A DNA stretch of 64,000 bases from Paenisporosarcina sp. FSL H8-0542 (GTDB taxonomy: Bacteria > Bacillota > Bacilli > Bacillales_A > Planococcaceae): contig NZ_CP152050.1 in assembly GCF_038632915.1 (NCBI RefSeq), positions 1,581,001-1,645,000 on the forward strand, in the 5' to 3' direction. This document shows, piece after piece, positions 32,842 to 41,448 of this stretch. How positions within the stretch are numbered: position 1 is the stretch's first letter; every line of letters starts with the position of its first letter. The notes under the pieces are model-generated. The model did not search any database. It worked only from the letters and a program-made list of their open reading frames with translations, and had not been told where the DNA came from. The position numbers and the translations under genes were made by a program.

Positions 32842-33120
32842 TTGAATTATGTTAGATTTTTTATTTATCAATTCATCATATTTTCAGCACTTTTTGCTAT
32901 CAACATTCCCTTTGATAAATACATAAGTAAACCATTTACATTTGTTGATTTTATAGCAATATGTATAAAGTTACTTCTCATAGTAGTCGTTTATCGAGTA
33001 TTAAAAAATATATATAGACAATTCGATAATATTAGATTACGGAATAAAATATTAATTTCAATACCAATTGTAATATTGTCAATCCTGTTTATAGGGTTAC
33101 TGGAGCAACTGTTCGTTTAG
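32842..33120 (+). CDS. Small three-helix membrane protein
   Basis: 92 residues from TTG 32842 behind AGGAGTAATCACC. Helices at FFIYQFIIFSALFAINI, FVDFIAICIKLLLIVVVYRVL and ILISIPIVILSILFIGLL with a basic loop (KNIYRQFDNIRLRNK). No family recognised. The A repeat begins seven bases after its stop. Confidence 0.55.
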   Translation: MNYVRFFIYQFIIFSALFAINIPFDKYISKPFTFVDFIAICIKLLLIVVVYRVLKNIYRQFDNIRLRNKILISIPIVILSILFIGLLEQLFV

Positions 33121-33126
33121 TTTTCT

Positions 33127-33158
33127 TGTTCAACTAACGGGTGCTTTAGTTCAATAAG
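33127..33158 (+). repeat. Hairpin repeat A
   Basis: TTGTTCAACTAACGGGTGC, TTTAGTTCAATAAG. Instead of B, a family-2-like hairpin follows. Confidence 0.85.
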
Positions 33159-33210
33159 AACCAAGAAAATAATCAAACTTTTTTATAAAAACTTTATATT
33201 AAAATTACAA

Positions 33211-33255
33211 GAAAGAATCCATTTTGTTAAATCTTTTTTCAAAATGGATTCTTTT
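33211..33255 (+). repeat. Family-2-like hairpin with terminator form
   Basis: Arms GAAAGAATCCATTTT and AAAATGGATTCTTTT around GTTAAATCTTTTTTC, then T-rich. Further on, CGCTCATTCTTTATTTGAA and GTTACACTAA match the ends of the family 2 elements loosely. Confidence 0.7.
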
Positions 33256-33425
33256 TATTATTTTTAAATATTGAAGTTCTGTTTGAACTTTCGCTCATTC
33301 TTTATTTGAAAGTTACACTAAAGAGTAAATAACAAAAAATTCTAGAAATTTTTTGAGAATAAAATGTAAGACTGTTCGTTGTACATTATGAAAAAGCTTT
33401 TTCAATCACATAAGGAGCGAAGCAA

Positions 33426-33983
33426 ATGAAAAGTTCATCGACCAACAATAGATTAAAAAAACAAAAAGAAGATGCACTGGAGTATATCATTGATGCCTAT
33501 ATGCCACTCGTGAAAACGATTGCTTCAAAAATTTTACACAATATGAAGCGACCAGATATTGATGAATGTATCAATGATGTTTTTCTAACGGTATGGCAAA
33601 ATGCTCATCAGTTTCAAGGTGATACACTAGACTTTAAAAAATGGATTGGCATGATTACGAAATACAAAGCAATCGATCGATATCGGCACGCTGAAAAACA
33701 AATCGCACATGAACAATCTGATGCACCACTCGAACAAAAAGCAAGCTCCCTACAAACAGATATATCCGTCTTGCAACGAGAAGAAAAAAATGAATTACTA
33801 CTGGCAATCAGTCAACTAGAGGAAATTGATCGAGATATTTTTATGATGAAATATTATATGGAGCTACCAAACAGTGAAATTGCCAATGCACTCCGGCTAA
33901 CGAAAGCTGCTGTTGATAACCGCCTATATCGAGGTAAGAAGATACTAGCTAAAAACATGAATCTAAAGGAGCGATTCGTATGA
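33426..33983 (+). CDS. ECF-type RNA polymerase sigma factor
   Basis: 185 residues. Region 2 (IIDAYMPLVKTIASKILHNM…DIDECINDVFLTVWQNAHQF…WIGMITKYKAIDRYR) and region 4 (LEEIDRDIFMMKYYMELPNSEIANALRLTKAAVDNRLYRGKK) are intact. AAGGAGCG precedes ATG. Its stop overlaps the start of the DUF4179 gene (ATGA), the usual arrangement of sigma and its membrane anti-sigma partner. Confidence 0.9.
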   Translation: MKSSSTNNRLKKQKEDALEYIIDAYMPLVKTIASKILHNMKRPDIDECINDVFLTVWQNAHQFQGDTLDFKKWIGMITKYKAIDRYRHAEKQIAHEQSDAPLEQKASSLQTDISVLQREEKNELLLAISQLEEIDRDIFMMKYYMELPNSEIANALRLTKAAVDNRLYRGKKILAKNMNLKERFV

Positions 33984-35008
33984 GCATGAAAGAATGGATT
34001 GATTTAGATATCGATAAACTTGAGCTACTAGAGGTGACAGATATCGAGAAAGCACGAGTTAAACAAAATGTACTTAATAAGCGTAAAAAAGCACCAGTTT
34101 GGCGTCATATTGCAGTCGCTGCAGTTATGATTGTTGGTGCCACAACGGCAACCGGTTTTGCATTCCCGTCTTTTGCATCACAAATTCCATTTATGGACAA
34201 TGTCGTTAGTTATTTTAATAACGAAGAGCAAGACTACAAAAATTCCGAGTCCTTCTCTACTGATATTGGTCTTGCGCAGACGAGTAATGGTGTTACCGTC
34301 ATGATTGATAATGCGGTATATGACGGCACGAACATTACAGTTTCTTTTGCGATTGAAACTAATCATGATTTTGGAAAAGCGATGCATATGAGTGCTCCAA
34401 ATTGGTTTAATGCTGTCGGTGCAACCAGTACTAGTGGTGGCAGTAGTCAAATTACAAAGATTAGTGATACACGCTATGTGGGCATATCAACATTAACCCC
34501 AAGCTTCAAAAATGATGTATATCCTGAAAATGTAGAAGTCACTTGGACGCCTCATGCCTTTTATAGTATGTCTAATGATTTAGAGGTTGAGGGAGATTGG
34601 TCGTTCGCCTTTTCATTAAAGCGTTTAGAAGGAGATATACAGCTCGTGAATAAAACTGTACAGCAAAAAGACGTGAGCTTCACGCTTCAATCTGTTGAAT
34701 TTACAGATGTTTCAACCGTTATTTTATACGAACAAGTGGTAACTGATGAACTGTTAAAAGAGTGGCCAAGTGTGTCACCTGTTTTCTATGTAACCGATGA
34801 TCTCGGTCATGTGTATTTGAATGGCTCGGGTGGTTCAGGTATGTCACCTGATAGTGGAAAAACATTTAACGGAACGACCGCACTTGGCGCTATCCAAGAA
34901 GGTGCTAGCCAGCTCATCATTCAGCCTGTTGAAATTGCGAGTCTCATGTCCGGAAAAGGTCATATCGAAATTAAGCTTGATCCGATTATCGTTGACTTAA
35001 AAAAATAA
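33980..35008 (+). CDS. DUF4179 membrane protein, probable anti-sigma factor
   Basis: 342 residues. A cytoplasmic N-terminus of about 45 residues (LDIDKLELLEVTDIEKARVKQ), one helix (HIAVAAVMIVGATTATGFAF), then an extracytoplasmic DUF4179 domain (VSYFNNEEQDYKNSESFSTDIGLAQTSNGVTV, about 120 residues) and a second beta-rich domain. Such proteins sit next to ECF sigma genes and hold the sigma factor until a cell-surface signal arrives. Signal unknown. A terminator follows. Confidence 0.85.
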   Translation: MSMKEWIDLDIDKLELLEVTDIEKARVKQNVLNKRKKAPVWRHIAVAAVMIVGATTATGFAFPSFASQIPFMDNVVSYFNNEEQDYKNSESFSTDIGLAQTSNGVTVMIDNAVYDGTNITVSFAIETNHDFGKAMHMSAPNWFNAVGATSTSGGSSQITKISDTRYVGISTLTPSFKNDVYPENVEVTWTPHAFYSMSNDLEVEGDWSFAFSLKRLEGDIQLVNKTVQQKDVSFTLQSVEFTDVSTVILYEQVVTDELLKEWPSVSPVFYVTDDLGHVYLNGSGGSGMSPDSGKTFNGTTALGAIQEGASQLIIQPVEIASLMSGKGHIEIKLDPIIVDLKK

Positions 35009-35012
35009 CAGC

Positions 35013-35065
35013 GAAAGCCCCCGTAGAAATTCGGCTGTTGTCTAACATTTACAGGGGCTTTTTTG
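35013..35065 (+). terminator. Terminator after the sigma operon
   Basis: GAAAGCCCC … GGGGCTTTTTTG with a 30-base loop region that may branch. Confidence 0.7.
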
Positions 35066-35116
35066 CAATGAACTTCCACTATTAGAATCTGTTTTTGGTA
35101 TAGAAAATGCAGGTGG

Positions 35117-35312
35117 CTTATTCAACTAACGGGTGCTTTAGTTGAAGATTCGATTTCCGAAATAATCAATCTTTTTTATAAAAGTAAATAGCAATGAACA
35201 GGTGAAACCTCTTATTTTGATCAAACTTTGTTCAAAATAAGAGGTTTGTTTTTCACCAAAAAATTGAGGATTCTCGCTAAATTTCTATCAATCTTTATTC
35301 AAAGGTTACAGT
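35117..35312 (+). repeat. A hairpin plus long element (family 2)
   Basis: TTATTCAACTAACGGGTGC, TTTAGTTGAAG, then about 165 bases matching 23840–24010. Its hairpin arms are ACCTCTTATTTTGA and TCAAAATAAGAGGT. Confidence 0.88.
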
Positions 35313-35495
35313 GGCGGACGCGTTTCGCGGGCACGGCTTCAGTCTCCTCGTCACTAGAAAAACCGGTGCTCCTGCATCGCTTCGCTTGCTTCGTCGCAAA
35401 CGAATAGTGCAAACTTACATTTGCACTATCCGTTTCCTGCGGGGTCTTCAGCTTGTGCTGTTCCCGCTGAAAAGATTGGGTCCAATGGCAATTTG
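35313..35495. repeat. GC-rich intergenic repeat, unlike its surroundings
   Basis: Much richer in GC than the neighbours (GCGGACGCGTTTCGCGGGCA, CGCTTCGCTTGCTTCGTCGC) with a perfect hairpin ATAGTGCAAA/TTTGCACTAT near 35407. Frames here on either strand are not genes. It joins the inverted family 3 copy at 35496. Confidence 0.6.
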
Positions 35496-35790
35496 TTCCT
35501 AATCTTTGCGACGAGTAACCGCAGGAGCAGTTGTTTTCCGCCGCAACCACTCCAATCAAAAGAAATTGCTTCTGTAAGCGTGTCTCTGCAAAATATTTAA
35601 GTTGGAAGGTGGTTGGCTATTTCTGAAGACTCCTGCGGAAAAACGAAACAAGCTAGACCCCACAGGCTCAGCTGTCATAGACACCTGAGCCGAGGAGGCT
35701 AGCGTTCAGTCCGCGGAAATTTCGATAGAGTGCAAAAATAAGAACTCAATTTTTATACTTTTATATTAATTATTATTCTTTTGTCAACAA
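35496..35790 (-). repeat. Family 3 repeat, inverted copy of 41028–41350
   Basis: Contains TTTGCGACGAGTAACCGCAG, GACTCCTGCGGAAAAACGAA, TAGACCCCACAGGCTCAGCT and TGAGCCGAGGAGGCTAGCG; the reverse complement of each is found in order at 41.0–41.35 kb. Confidence 0.85.
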
Positions 35791-35794
35791 GCTG

Positions 35795-35827
35795 AAATGA
35801 CTGCCTGAAATCGGCAGTCATTTTTTG
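35795..35827 (+). terminator. Terminator-like hairpin
   Basis: AAATGACTGCC, loop TGAAATC, GGCAGTCATTT plus T3. A related TGACTGCC/GGCAGTCA hairpin lies at 14858–14884. Confidence 0.65.
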
Positions 35828-35946
35828 TTTGAGGGATTTTTGCAGATAATAGAATCCCCATGCACGTCTTCAATATATTGATAAGTTTCTATAGGTTGAC
35901 CAATTAAGTATACAATCTTCTTTTGCCATGGAATTAAATGACTCCT

Positions 35947-36588
35947 TTAATGATTGGGGTAGGGATTATTATTGGGATTATATTCTTGCGTTGGAAATAC
36001 ACGGCTATCGTATTGATTAATGTTACATGAATAAAGCGCATTGCTTTCTTCAGTCTTTATGCAGCTCGTAGGTGGTCCGATATAAGTAGGGGGATCAAGA
36101 GGGGCGATGGCTTTTTTCCATTCCCTTTTATCCAAGCAATAGGTATGTGCCATAATACTTGCAGGTGTCAGCTTCAAAATATCGGAACCAAGAATTACTT
36201 GAGGCGTTGGGGCATCAAAGATTGCAAGTATATGTGTGGAATCCTCTGTGGCAAATTCATAATGCCACCAGCCTTGGGGGATGTTGACAACTTCCCCTGG
36301 AGTAATTGAATAATTTTGAAATTGCCTAGTAAATGGATTTAGTAATGAAACAGCCACTGCTCCAGAAATGCAATAAACAAGCTCTTCAGCATTAGGGTGA
36401 TAATGTGGCTCGACGACATTAGTGGCACTAAGGTAGATATCAAGTAAAGATAAATTCTTCAAAGTATTTAATTGCTGTTTTCCTAAAATATTTATTAAGT
36501 TTTGGTTATCTTTTTTAAAGAAAGGACTTTTATTAACATCAAAAGCAAACTGCGTATTTTTTGAGGTGTAATCAATTGGTGAACTCAT
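35947..36588 (-). CDS. Cupin-domain protein
   Basis: 213 residues. EPHYHPNAEELVYCISGAVAV is cupin motif 1 (HxH, E, G) and PQGWWHYEF is motif 2 with the third His, so one metal-binding germin-like domain of the oxalate decarboxylase/spore-type branch. The C-terminus is unusual: Pro/Tyr/Asn-rich (DPPTYIGPPTSC…QEYNPNNNPYPNH). Enzyme or spore-structural role undecided. Single gene on the minus strand. Confidence 0.82.
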   Translation of the reverse strand: MSSPIDYTSKNTQFAFDVNKSPFFKKDNQNLINILGKQQLNTLKNLSLLDIYLSATNVVEPHYHPNAEELVYCISGAVAVSLLNPFTRQFQNYSITPGEVVNIPQGWWHYEFATEDSTHILAIFDAPTPQVILGSDILKLTPASIMAHTYCLDKREWKKAIAPLDPPTYIGPPTSCIKTEESNALYSCNINQYDSRVFPTQEYNPNNNPYPNH

Positions 36589-36812
36589 AAGTCGACCTAC
36601 CTTTAAACTATTGTAATATGCAGATTAAGCACATTCTTCGCATGATATGTTTTAAATTGAATTGTTGTGTAGTACGAACGAAAATTTCACAAAAAAAGAA
36701 GAAGTATTATTAACAATAAAACTAAGGCCGGGTAGAGTACCAATTCTTTTTGATTTACCTTTTGGTTGTCTAGAGATGAGAATTTTACAGAATAAACGTA
36801 ATAATAAAAAAT
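36589..36812. other. Gene-free stretch
   Basis: Upstream region of the cupin gene. No frame, repeat or clear promoter stands out before the hairpin at 36814. Confidence 0.5.
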
Positions 36813-36813
36813 A

Positions 36814-36853
36814 AGGGTTATCAATTCATATAGGAATTGATAACCCTTTTGCA
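36814..36853 (-). terminator. Terminator of namA, possibly bidirectional
   Basis: Perfect 15-bp stem AAGGGTTATCAATTC / GAATTGATAACCCTT, loop ATATAG; T-rich on the minus strand beyond namA and a short T run on the plus strand. Confidence 0.8.
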
Positions 36854-36926
36854 TTGCTTCTTATTTAAATTTTTGTATTTCGAAAATGAATCCGTTAGCA
36901 AAAGGTCCTTTTGCTATTCCATAATC

Positions 36927-37949
36927 TTATAGCCAGCCACGTTCGTATTGGATCGGTGATTTGATTTCCGTACGCAGTTCTTTTGCTGCACGATATGGCC
37001 AGTATGGATCGCGTAATAATTCACGTGCCAAAAAGATTAAATCAGCACGATTATTCTTCAGGATTTCCTCAGCTTGAAGTGGAGAAGTAATCATCCCGAC
37101 TGCACCTGTATCAATCGGAGTCCCATGTTTAATCGTTTCAGCAAACGTAACTTGGTAGCCAGGGAATGAATCGATGGATGCAGGAACGTTTGCTCCCGAA
37201 CTTACGTCAACCAAATCAACGTCTTGCTCTTTCATCCACTTGGTCATCGTTACATACGCTTCTGGTGTCATGCCGCCTTCCGTATAATCATGTGCGGAAA
37301 TGCGGACAAACAATGGACCTTCCCAAATGCTACGAACTGCGTCAATCACTTCGCGAAGCAAGCGGTAGCGGTTTTCGTCACTGCCCCCATATTCATCCGA
37401 ACGTTTATTTGTTAATGGAGATAAAAATTCATTGATTAAGTACCCATGTGCACCGTGCAGTTCAATGACTTCGAATCCAGCTTCTTTGGCACGAATTGCC
37501 CCTGCCTTAAAAGCATTGACTGTATTAGCAATATCATCTTTTGACATCTCAACTGGTGTTTTATATTGGTCATTAAATGCAAGAGGGGAAGGGGCGAAAA
37601 TGTCACCATCCACCGTTGATTTACGACCGGCATGTGCGAGCTGGATGCCCGTTTTCGCGCCATGTAATTTCATGGATTGAACAAGTTCAGTCAAACCTGC
37701 TGTGTGCTCATCACTCCATATGCCTAAATCCTTTACAGAAATTCGACCTTCGGGTAAGACTGCCGTTGCTTCTAGAATAATCAATCCTACTTGGCCAACT
37801 GCACGTGTTGGGTAATGGACGTGATGCCAATCTTCAACATGCCCATTTTGATTATGACTTGAATACTGGCACATCGGTGCCATCACGATTCTATTTTTGA
37901 ATGTTACATTTTTGATTGAATATTCTTCGAATAATTTAGCTTTTGCCAT
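36927..37949 (-). CDS. namA: NADPH dehydrogenase, old yellow enzyme family
   Basis: 340 residues, a TIM-barrel FMN enzyme. [14 protein letters not shown] near the N-terminus carries the Cys typical of YqjM-class OYE proteins, [26 protein letters not shown] is the family core and FVRISAHDY follows. It reduces activated C=C bonds and probably protects against electrophiles. AAAGGAGG precedes the start. Next to proC, yqjP and yqjQ homologues exactly as around yqjM in B. subtilis. Confidence 0.93.
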   Translation of the reverse strand: MAKAKLFEEYSIKNVTFKNRIVMAPMCQYSSHNQNGHVEDWHHVHYPTRAVGQVGLIILEATAVLPEGRISVKDLGIWSDEHTAGLTELVQSMKLHGAKTGIQLAHAGRKSTVDGDIFAPSPLAFNDQYKTPVEMSKDDIANTVNAFKAGAIRAKEAGFEVIELHGAHGYLINEFLSPLTNKRSDEYGGSDENRYRLLREVIDAVRSIWEGPLFVRISAHDYTEGGMTPEAYVTMTKWMKEQDVDLVDVSSGANVPASIDSFPGYQVTFAETIKHGTPIDTGAVGMITSPLQAEEILKNNRADLIFLARELLRDPYWPYRAAKELRTEIKSPIQYERGWL

Positions 37950-37999
37950 AAAATGCTATTCCTCCTTTTATGTATATGAGGTAGTATAGCAAATTTATC

Positions 38000-38812
38000 C
38001 TAAATATAGCGCTTCCCAAGCTCACGGGAACGTGTTTCGGCTTCGTTCAAACAACTTCCAAGCATGTCGATAAATCCTTTTTCCTGTAAAGCTTGGATTC
38101 CGGCTTCTGTTGTCCCTCCTGGACTTGTTACATGTTCTCGAAGCGTAGCTGGTGAATCGGTTGACTGTTTTAACATTTCTGCTGAACCAGCCAAAGTTTG
38201 GACAAGTAAGTTACGTGCAACATGTGGGGCAAGCCCACTTGCGACCGCCGCTTTTTCAAAGGCTTCCACAAAATAATAGACATAAGCAGGACCGCTGCCT
38301 GATAAAGCCGTAATGACATGCAGCTGATCTTCTTCCACTTCAATGACGGAGCCAATAGTACTCAGCAGTTGCATAATTTCCTCTTTATCAGTTTGATTCA
38401 TTTGTTCATTCCAGGCCACAGCACTTGCAGACATCCCGATGGTTGCGGAAGTGTTCGGCATACAACGGGCAAGTGGACGTTCGCCCAGACCTTGCTCGAT
38501 TGTCGCCATTGGAACTCCTGCTAGAATCGATAACACAACAGCAGTCTTCGAAAGGTAAGGGGCAACTGCCTGCATGCCCGCCTGGACGTCTTTCGGTTTC
38601 ATTGCCAAGATAATCAAATCGGCCGTTTTCAAAATTTCCTTGTCATCACAAACGAGTTGTACTCCGTATGTTTCATGAAGGGAAGTCAACTTCTTGCGAT
38701 CGGATTTGTTCATAACAAATACGTTCTGCGGGGCAACAGTTGCCTCTTTCATCCAGCCATGAATCATCGCTTGGGCCATCGAACCTGCTCCAACAAATAC
38801 AATCGTTTTCAT
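38000..38812 (-). CDS. proC: Pyrroline-5-carboxylate reductase
   Basis: 270 residues. GAGSMAQAMIHGWM is the NAD(P)-binding loop, MPNTSATIGMSASA and ALSGSGPAYVYYFVEAFEKAA and the C-terminal TSPGGTTEAGIQALQEKGF are ProC signatures. Last step of proline synthesis. AAAGGAGGAG precedes ATG. Its leader is a T-box, so expression should rise when tRNA-Pro is uncharged. Position between namA and a yqjP homologue matches proI of B. subtilis. Confidence 0.95.
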   Translation of the reverse strand: MKTIVFVGAGSMAQAMIHGWMKEATVAPQNVFVMNKSDRKKLTSLHETYGVQLVCDDKEILKTADLIILAMKPKDVQAGMQAVAPYLSKTAVVLSILAGVPMATIEQGLGERPLARCMPNTSATIGMSASAVAWNEQMNQTDKEEIMQLLSTIGSVIEVEEDQLHVITALSGSGPAYVYYFVEAFEKAAVASGLAPHVARNLLVQTLAGSAEMLKQSTDSPATLREHVTSPGGTTEAGIQALQEKGFIDMLGSCLNEAETRSRELGKRYI

Positions 38813-38830
38813 TGTTACTCCTCCTTTTTT

Positions 38831-39060
38831 GTATAAAAAAATGCGCTCCCGTCCTAATGAAAGGACGAAAACGCATGTTTCCGCGGTACCACCTTGTTTT
38901 GCCCCACATGGAACACAACTTGTTCCTTCTTATCGCGAAGGCACGGCCATGTTTGCATGGCGGCTCCAAAGTAGGTTCATCCTGTGAGAGGGAAGTGTGT
39001 CTTTCAGCCGGTGAACACACTCTCTACATTCCTTCAACATGATTACTGTTCTTTATCAAA
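38831..39060 (-). promoter_or_regulatory. T-box leader of proC, likely proline-specific
   Basis: On the minus strand the T-box AAGGTGGTACCGCGG (complement of 38881–38895) precedes a terminator (GCGTTTTCGTCC…GGACGGGAGCGC then T7). Upstream stem I contains GGCTGAAAG and, on its 3' side, GATGAACCTAC, where CCU (complement of 38973–38975) after GAA is the probable specifier, coding proline. Confidence 0.9.
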
Positions 39061-39084
39061 GCCTGAACGTTCTAAATTATTGAA

Positions 39085-39114
39085 ATTATAGGCTTGCTTA
39101 CGAAGAGTTGTCAA
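39085..39114 (-). promoter_or_regulatory. proC promoter
   Basis: Minus strand: perfect TTGACA (39114–39109), 18-base spacer, perfect TATAAT (39090–39085), about 30 bases before the T-box leader. Confidence 0.85.
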
Positions 39115-39302
39115 CTGATGAATAAAAATTCGAAAGATAATTATTTCATTGTATGCAGAGTTGGGTGCAACTTTTCCATTTTTGTTCAACTTTCGTGATT
39201 TCGTTGTTACTCCTCATTTTTCTCACTAATCTTAAAAGTGACGCGAACTTGTAAAAATTGTACAATAGAGTGAATAGTGATTCATTTTAAGGAGAATGCC
39301 AT

Positions 39303-40247
39303 ATGATCCACAAACTTATATTGCCTACACCTTTTGCTGTAGGGGACGTTAATGCTTATCTTTTAAAAGGAGATACGCTTTCATTAATTGATGCAGGTCC
39401 AAAAACACCCGAAGCTTATATTGCACTTGAACGAGGGATAAAAGAAGCAGGCTATTCGTTCAATGACGTCGAACAAGTTTTCTTGACGCACCATCACCCT
39501 GACCATGCAGGCTGGATTGACGCTTTTCCTAATGCAAAAGTATATGGGCATGTCTATAATGACCTTTGGTTGACTCGAGATCCAGCTTTTTTTGCCTATC
39601 ATGATGAGTTTTATTTGGAACGTTTAATTGAGGAAGGTGTTCCAGAGAAATATCATGCGTGGGTGGAGAAAATGAAACGTCCAGTTGCTTTCATGGGCAA
39701 TCGTCCACTTGATGTGACAGTGGAGGAAGGCGATGTACTTCCTGGACATCCTGGTTGGACGGTCGTTGAAACGCTTGGTCATGCACAGAGTCATGTTTCT
39801 TTTTGGCATGCTGAGAGCAAAGAGATGATTGGCGGGGACCATATATTAGAAAAAATCTCATCAAATCCTTTAATTGAGCCTCCACTTGATCCAAGTGCTA
39901 GACGTCCACAAGCCATGATTCAATACAACGAATCATTGAGAAAAGTCCTGACCATGCCAGTAGAGAAAATTTACAGTGGACATGGCAATGAAGTATTCAA
40001 TGTCCATGCATTGATTGCACATCGCTTAGAAAAACAACATGACCGTGCGATGAAAGTCCACGCGATGCTTGCTGAAGAACAGCTTACTATTTTCGAAATC
40101 ACACAAAAATTATTTCCATTTGTCTATGAGAAAGAACTGGGTCTGACACTTTCTGAAACCATCGGACAAGTAGACTATTTGCTTGCTGAAGAACTTGCCA
40201 TCGAGTCACGCGACCAAAATGGGGTATTCACTTATGGACAAGCCTAA
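39303..40247 (+). CDS. MBL-fold metallo-hydrolase (YqjP-like)
   Basis: 314 residues. HHHPDHAGW (residues 63–70) is the zinc-binding HxHxDH motif; ETLGHAQSHVSFW, IGGDHI and YSGHGNEVF supply the other ligands. Hydrolase of unknown substrate. AAGGAGAATG precedes the start. It overlaps the SDR gene by 14 bases and stands divergent from proC, the same order as yqjP in B. subtilis. Confidence 0.88.
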   Translation: MIHKLILPTPFAVGDVNAYLLKGDTLSLIDAGPKTPEAYIALERGIKEAGYSFNDVEQVFLTHHHPDHAGWIDAFPNAKVYGHVYNDLWLTRDPAFFAYHDEFYLERLIEEGVPEKYHAWVEKMKRPVAFMGNRPLDVTVEEGDVLPGHPGWTVVETLGHAQSHVSFWHAESKEMIGGDHILEKISSNPLIEPPLDPSARRPQAMIQYNESLRKVLTMPVEKIYSGHGNEVFNVHALIAHRLEKQHDRAMKVHAMLAEEQLTIFEITQKLFPFVYEKELGLTLSETIGQVDYLLAEELAIESRDQNGVFTYGQA

Positions 40248-40986
40248 AACGGTTTTGATCACAGGAGCGACAAGTGGTGTAGGGCTACAGGTTGCAAAAG
40301 ATTTATGCCAACAAGGATACACTGTGTATGCAACAGGTCGTTCTAAATCTGCTCTCGATGATCTTAGATCTCACGGAATTCATGCAATTGAAGCTGACTT
40401 GCTGACAGATCAAGGTCTAGAAACTGTATTGAGTCAATGTCCGGATCCTGAGGTTGTCGTCTTTTCCGCAGGTGTGGGAACGTTTGCTTTGGCACATGAT
40501 ACTTCTGACCAACAAATTGATGACATGATGCGTATTAATGTTACAGCTCCCATGAAATTGACAAGCAGGATTTTACCTTTAATGATAGCAAGGAAATCAG
40601 GACATCTTATTTATGTTGCGTCACAGGCTGGTAAAATCGCCACACCAAAAGCGTCTGTGTATGCAGCAACGAAGCACGCGCTTCTCGGTTACGCTAATGC
40701 TACACGAATGGAGGTCCAGCCACATGGGATTTACGTGACGACCATCAATCCGGGACCTATCGATACACCATTTCTGGATTTAGCGGATTCAACGGGTACA
40801 TATAAAAGTTCACTTAAAAAGTTCTTGTTATCAGTCGGGGAAGTTTCAAGTGCGATTGTCAGAGTAATTGAACGTCCTGTACGTGAAGTGGATTTGCCTT
40901 GGTATATGGGCATTTCGAGTAAAGCATACAATATGGCTCCCGGGCTAATTGAACGCGTAGGACGAAATTTTTTCATGAAGAAATAA
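40234..40986 (+). CDS. Short-chain dehydrogenase (YqjQ-like)
   Basis: 250 residues from ATG 40234; the longer frame to 40183 only overlaps the MBL gene. TGATSGVG is the cofactor loop and YAATKHALLGY gives the catalytic YxxxK with the Ser in VASQAGK; NPGPIDTPF follows. NAD(P)-dependent oxidoreductase, substrate unknown. Coupled to the MBL gene by overlap. Confidence 0.9.
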   Translation: MDKPKTVLITGATSGVGLQVAKDLCQQGYTVYATGRSKSALDDLRSHGIHAIEADLLTDQGLETVLSQCPDPEVVVFSAGVGTFALAHDTSDQQIDDMMRINVTAPMKLTSRILPLMIARKSGHLIYVASQAGKIATPKASVYAATKHALLGYANATRMEVQPHGIYVTTINPGPIDTPFLDLADSTGTYKSSLKKFLLSVGEVSSAIVRVIERPVREVDLPWYMGISSKAYNMAPGLIERVGRNFFMKK

Positions 40987-40999
40987 GAATGTAATCAAG

Positions 41000-41025
41000 A
41001 GCAACCAATGCGGTTGCTTTTTCAA
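41000..41025 (+). terminator. Terminator of the MBL–SDR operon
   Basis: AGCAACC, loop AATGC, GGTTGCT then T4. Confidence 0.8.
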
Positions 41026-41027
41026 CT

Positions 41028-41350
41028 TGTTGACAAAAGAATATTAATCAATATAAAAGTATAAAAATTCGCATTCTTATCTCTTGCACTCAATCGAAAA
41101 AAATTATGGTCGGCTATTTCTTTCGCTTTCCGCGGACGAAACGCTAGCCTCCTCGGCTTAGCTTTCTATGACAGCTGAACCTGTGGGGTCTAGCTTATTT
41201 CGTTTTTCCGCAGGAGTCTTCAGAAATAGCCGACCATCTTACTAATGAAATAATATGAAGGGATACGCAAACAGAAGCGAAATCCGTTGATTGGAGTGGA
41301 GGCGTCTGAAAACATCTGCTCCTGCGGTTACTCGTCGCAAAGATTAGATT
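41028..41350 (+). repeat. Family 3 repeat, inverted partner of 35496–35790
   Basis: GCTTTCCGCGGACGAAACGC, TAGCCTCCTCGGCTTA, GCTGAACCTGTGGGGTCTAG, TTTTTCCGCAGGAGTCTTC and GCGGTTACTCGTCGCAAAG. An internal palindrome joins TGGTCGGCTATTTCT with AGAAATAGCCGACCA. Similar long palindromic repeats are common in Bacillales genomes. Confidence 0.85.
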
Positions 41351-41397
41351 AGTATACAGTTATATTCACTCTTTTTATTTTTTGTCTACAGTCTGAA

Positions 41398-41425
41398 GAG
41401 CAACCATTACGGTTACTCTTTTTTT
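41398..41425 (+). terminator. Terminator-like hairpin
   Basis: AGAGCAACC, ATTA, CGGTTACTCT with T7. A near copy of the hairpin at 41000. Confidence 0.6.
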
Positions 41426-41448
41426 GAATAGTTAAACTTTATTAAATG

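Noticed and set aside
15153-35148. CRISPR array or integron attC sites
   Set aside because: The repeats are spaced by hundreds of bases with genes between, have no uniform spacers and no cas genes. They lack the paired R'/R'' core sites and no integrase gene is in the window.
35299-35559. Overlapping frames on both strands in the GC-rich stretch
   Set aside because: They lie in repeat families with strong palindromes and have no ribosome site; high GC removes stop codons by chance.
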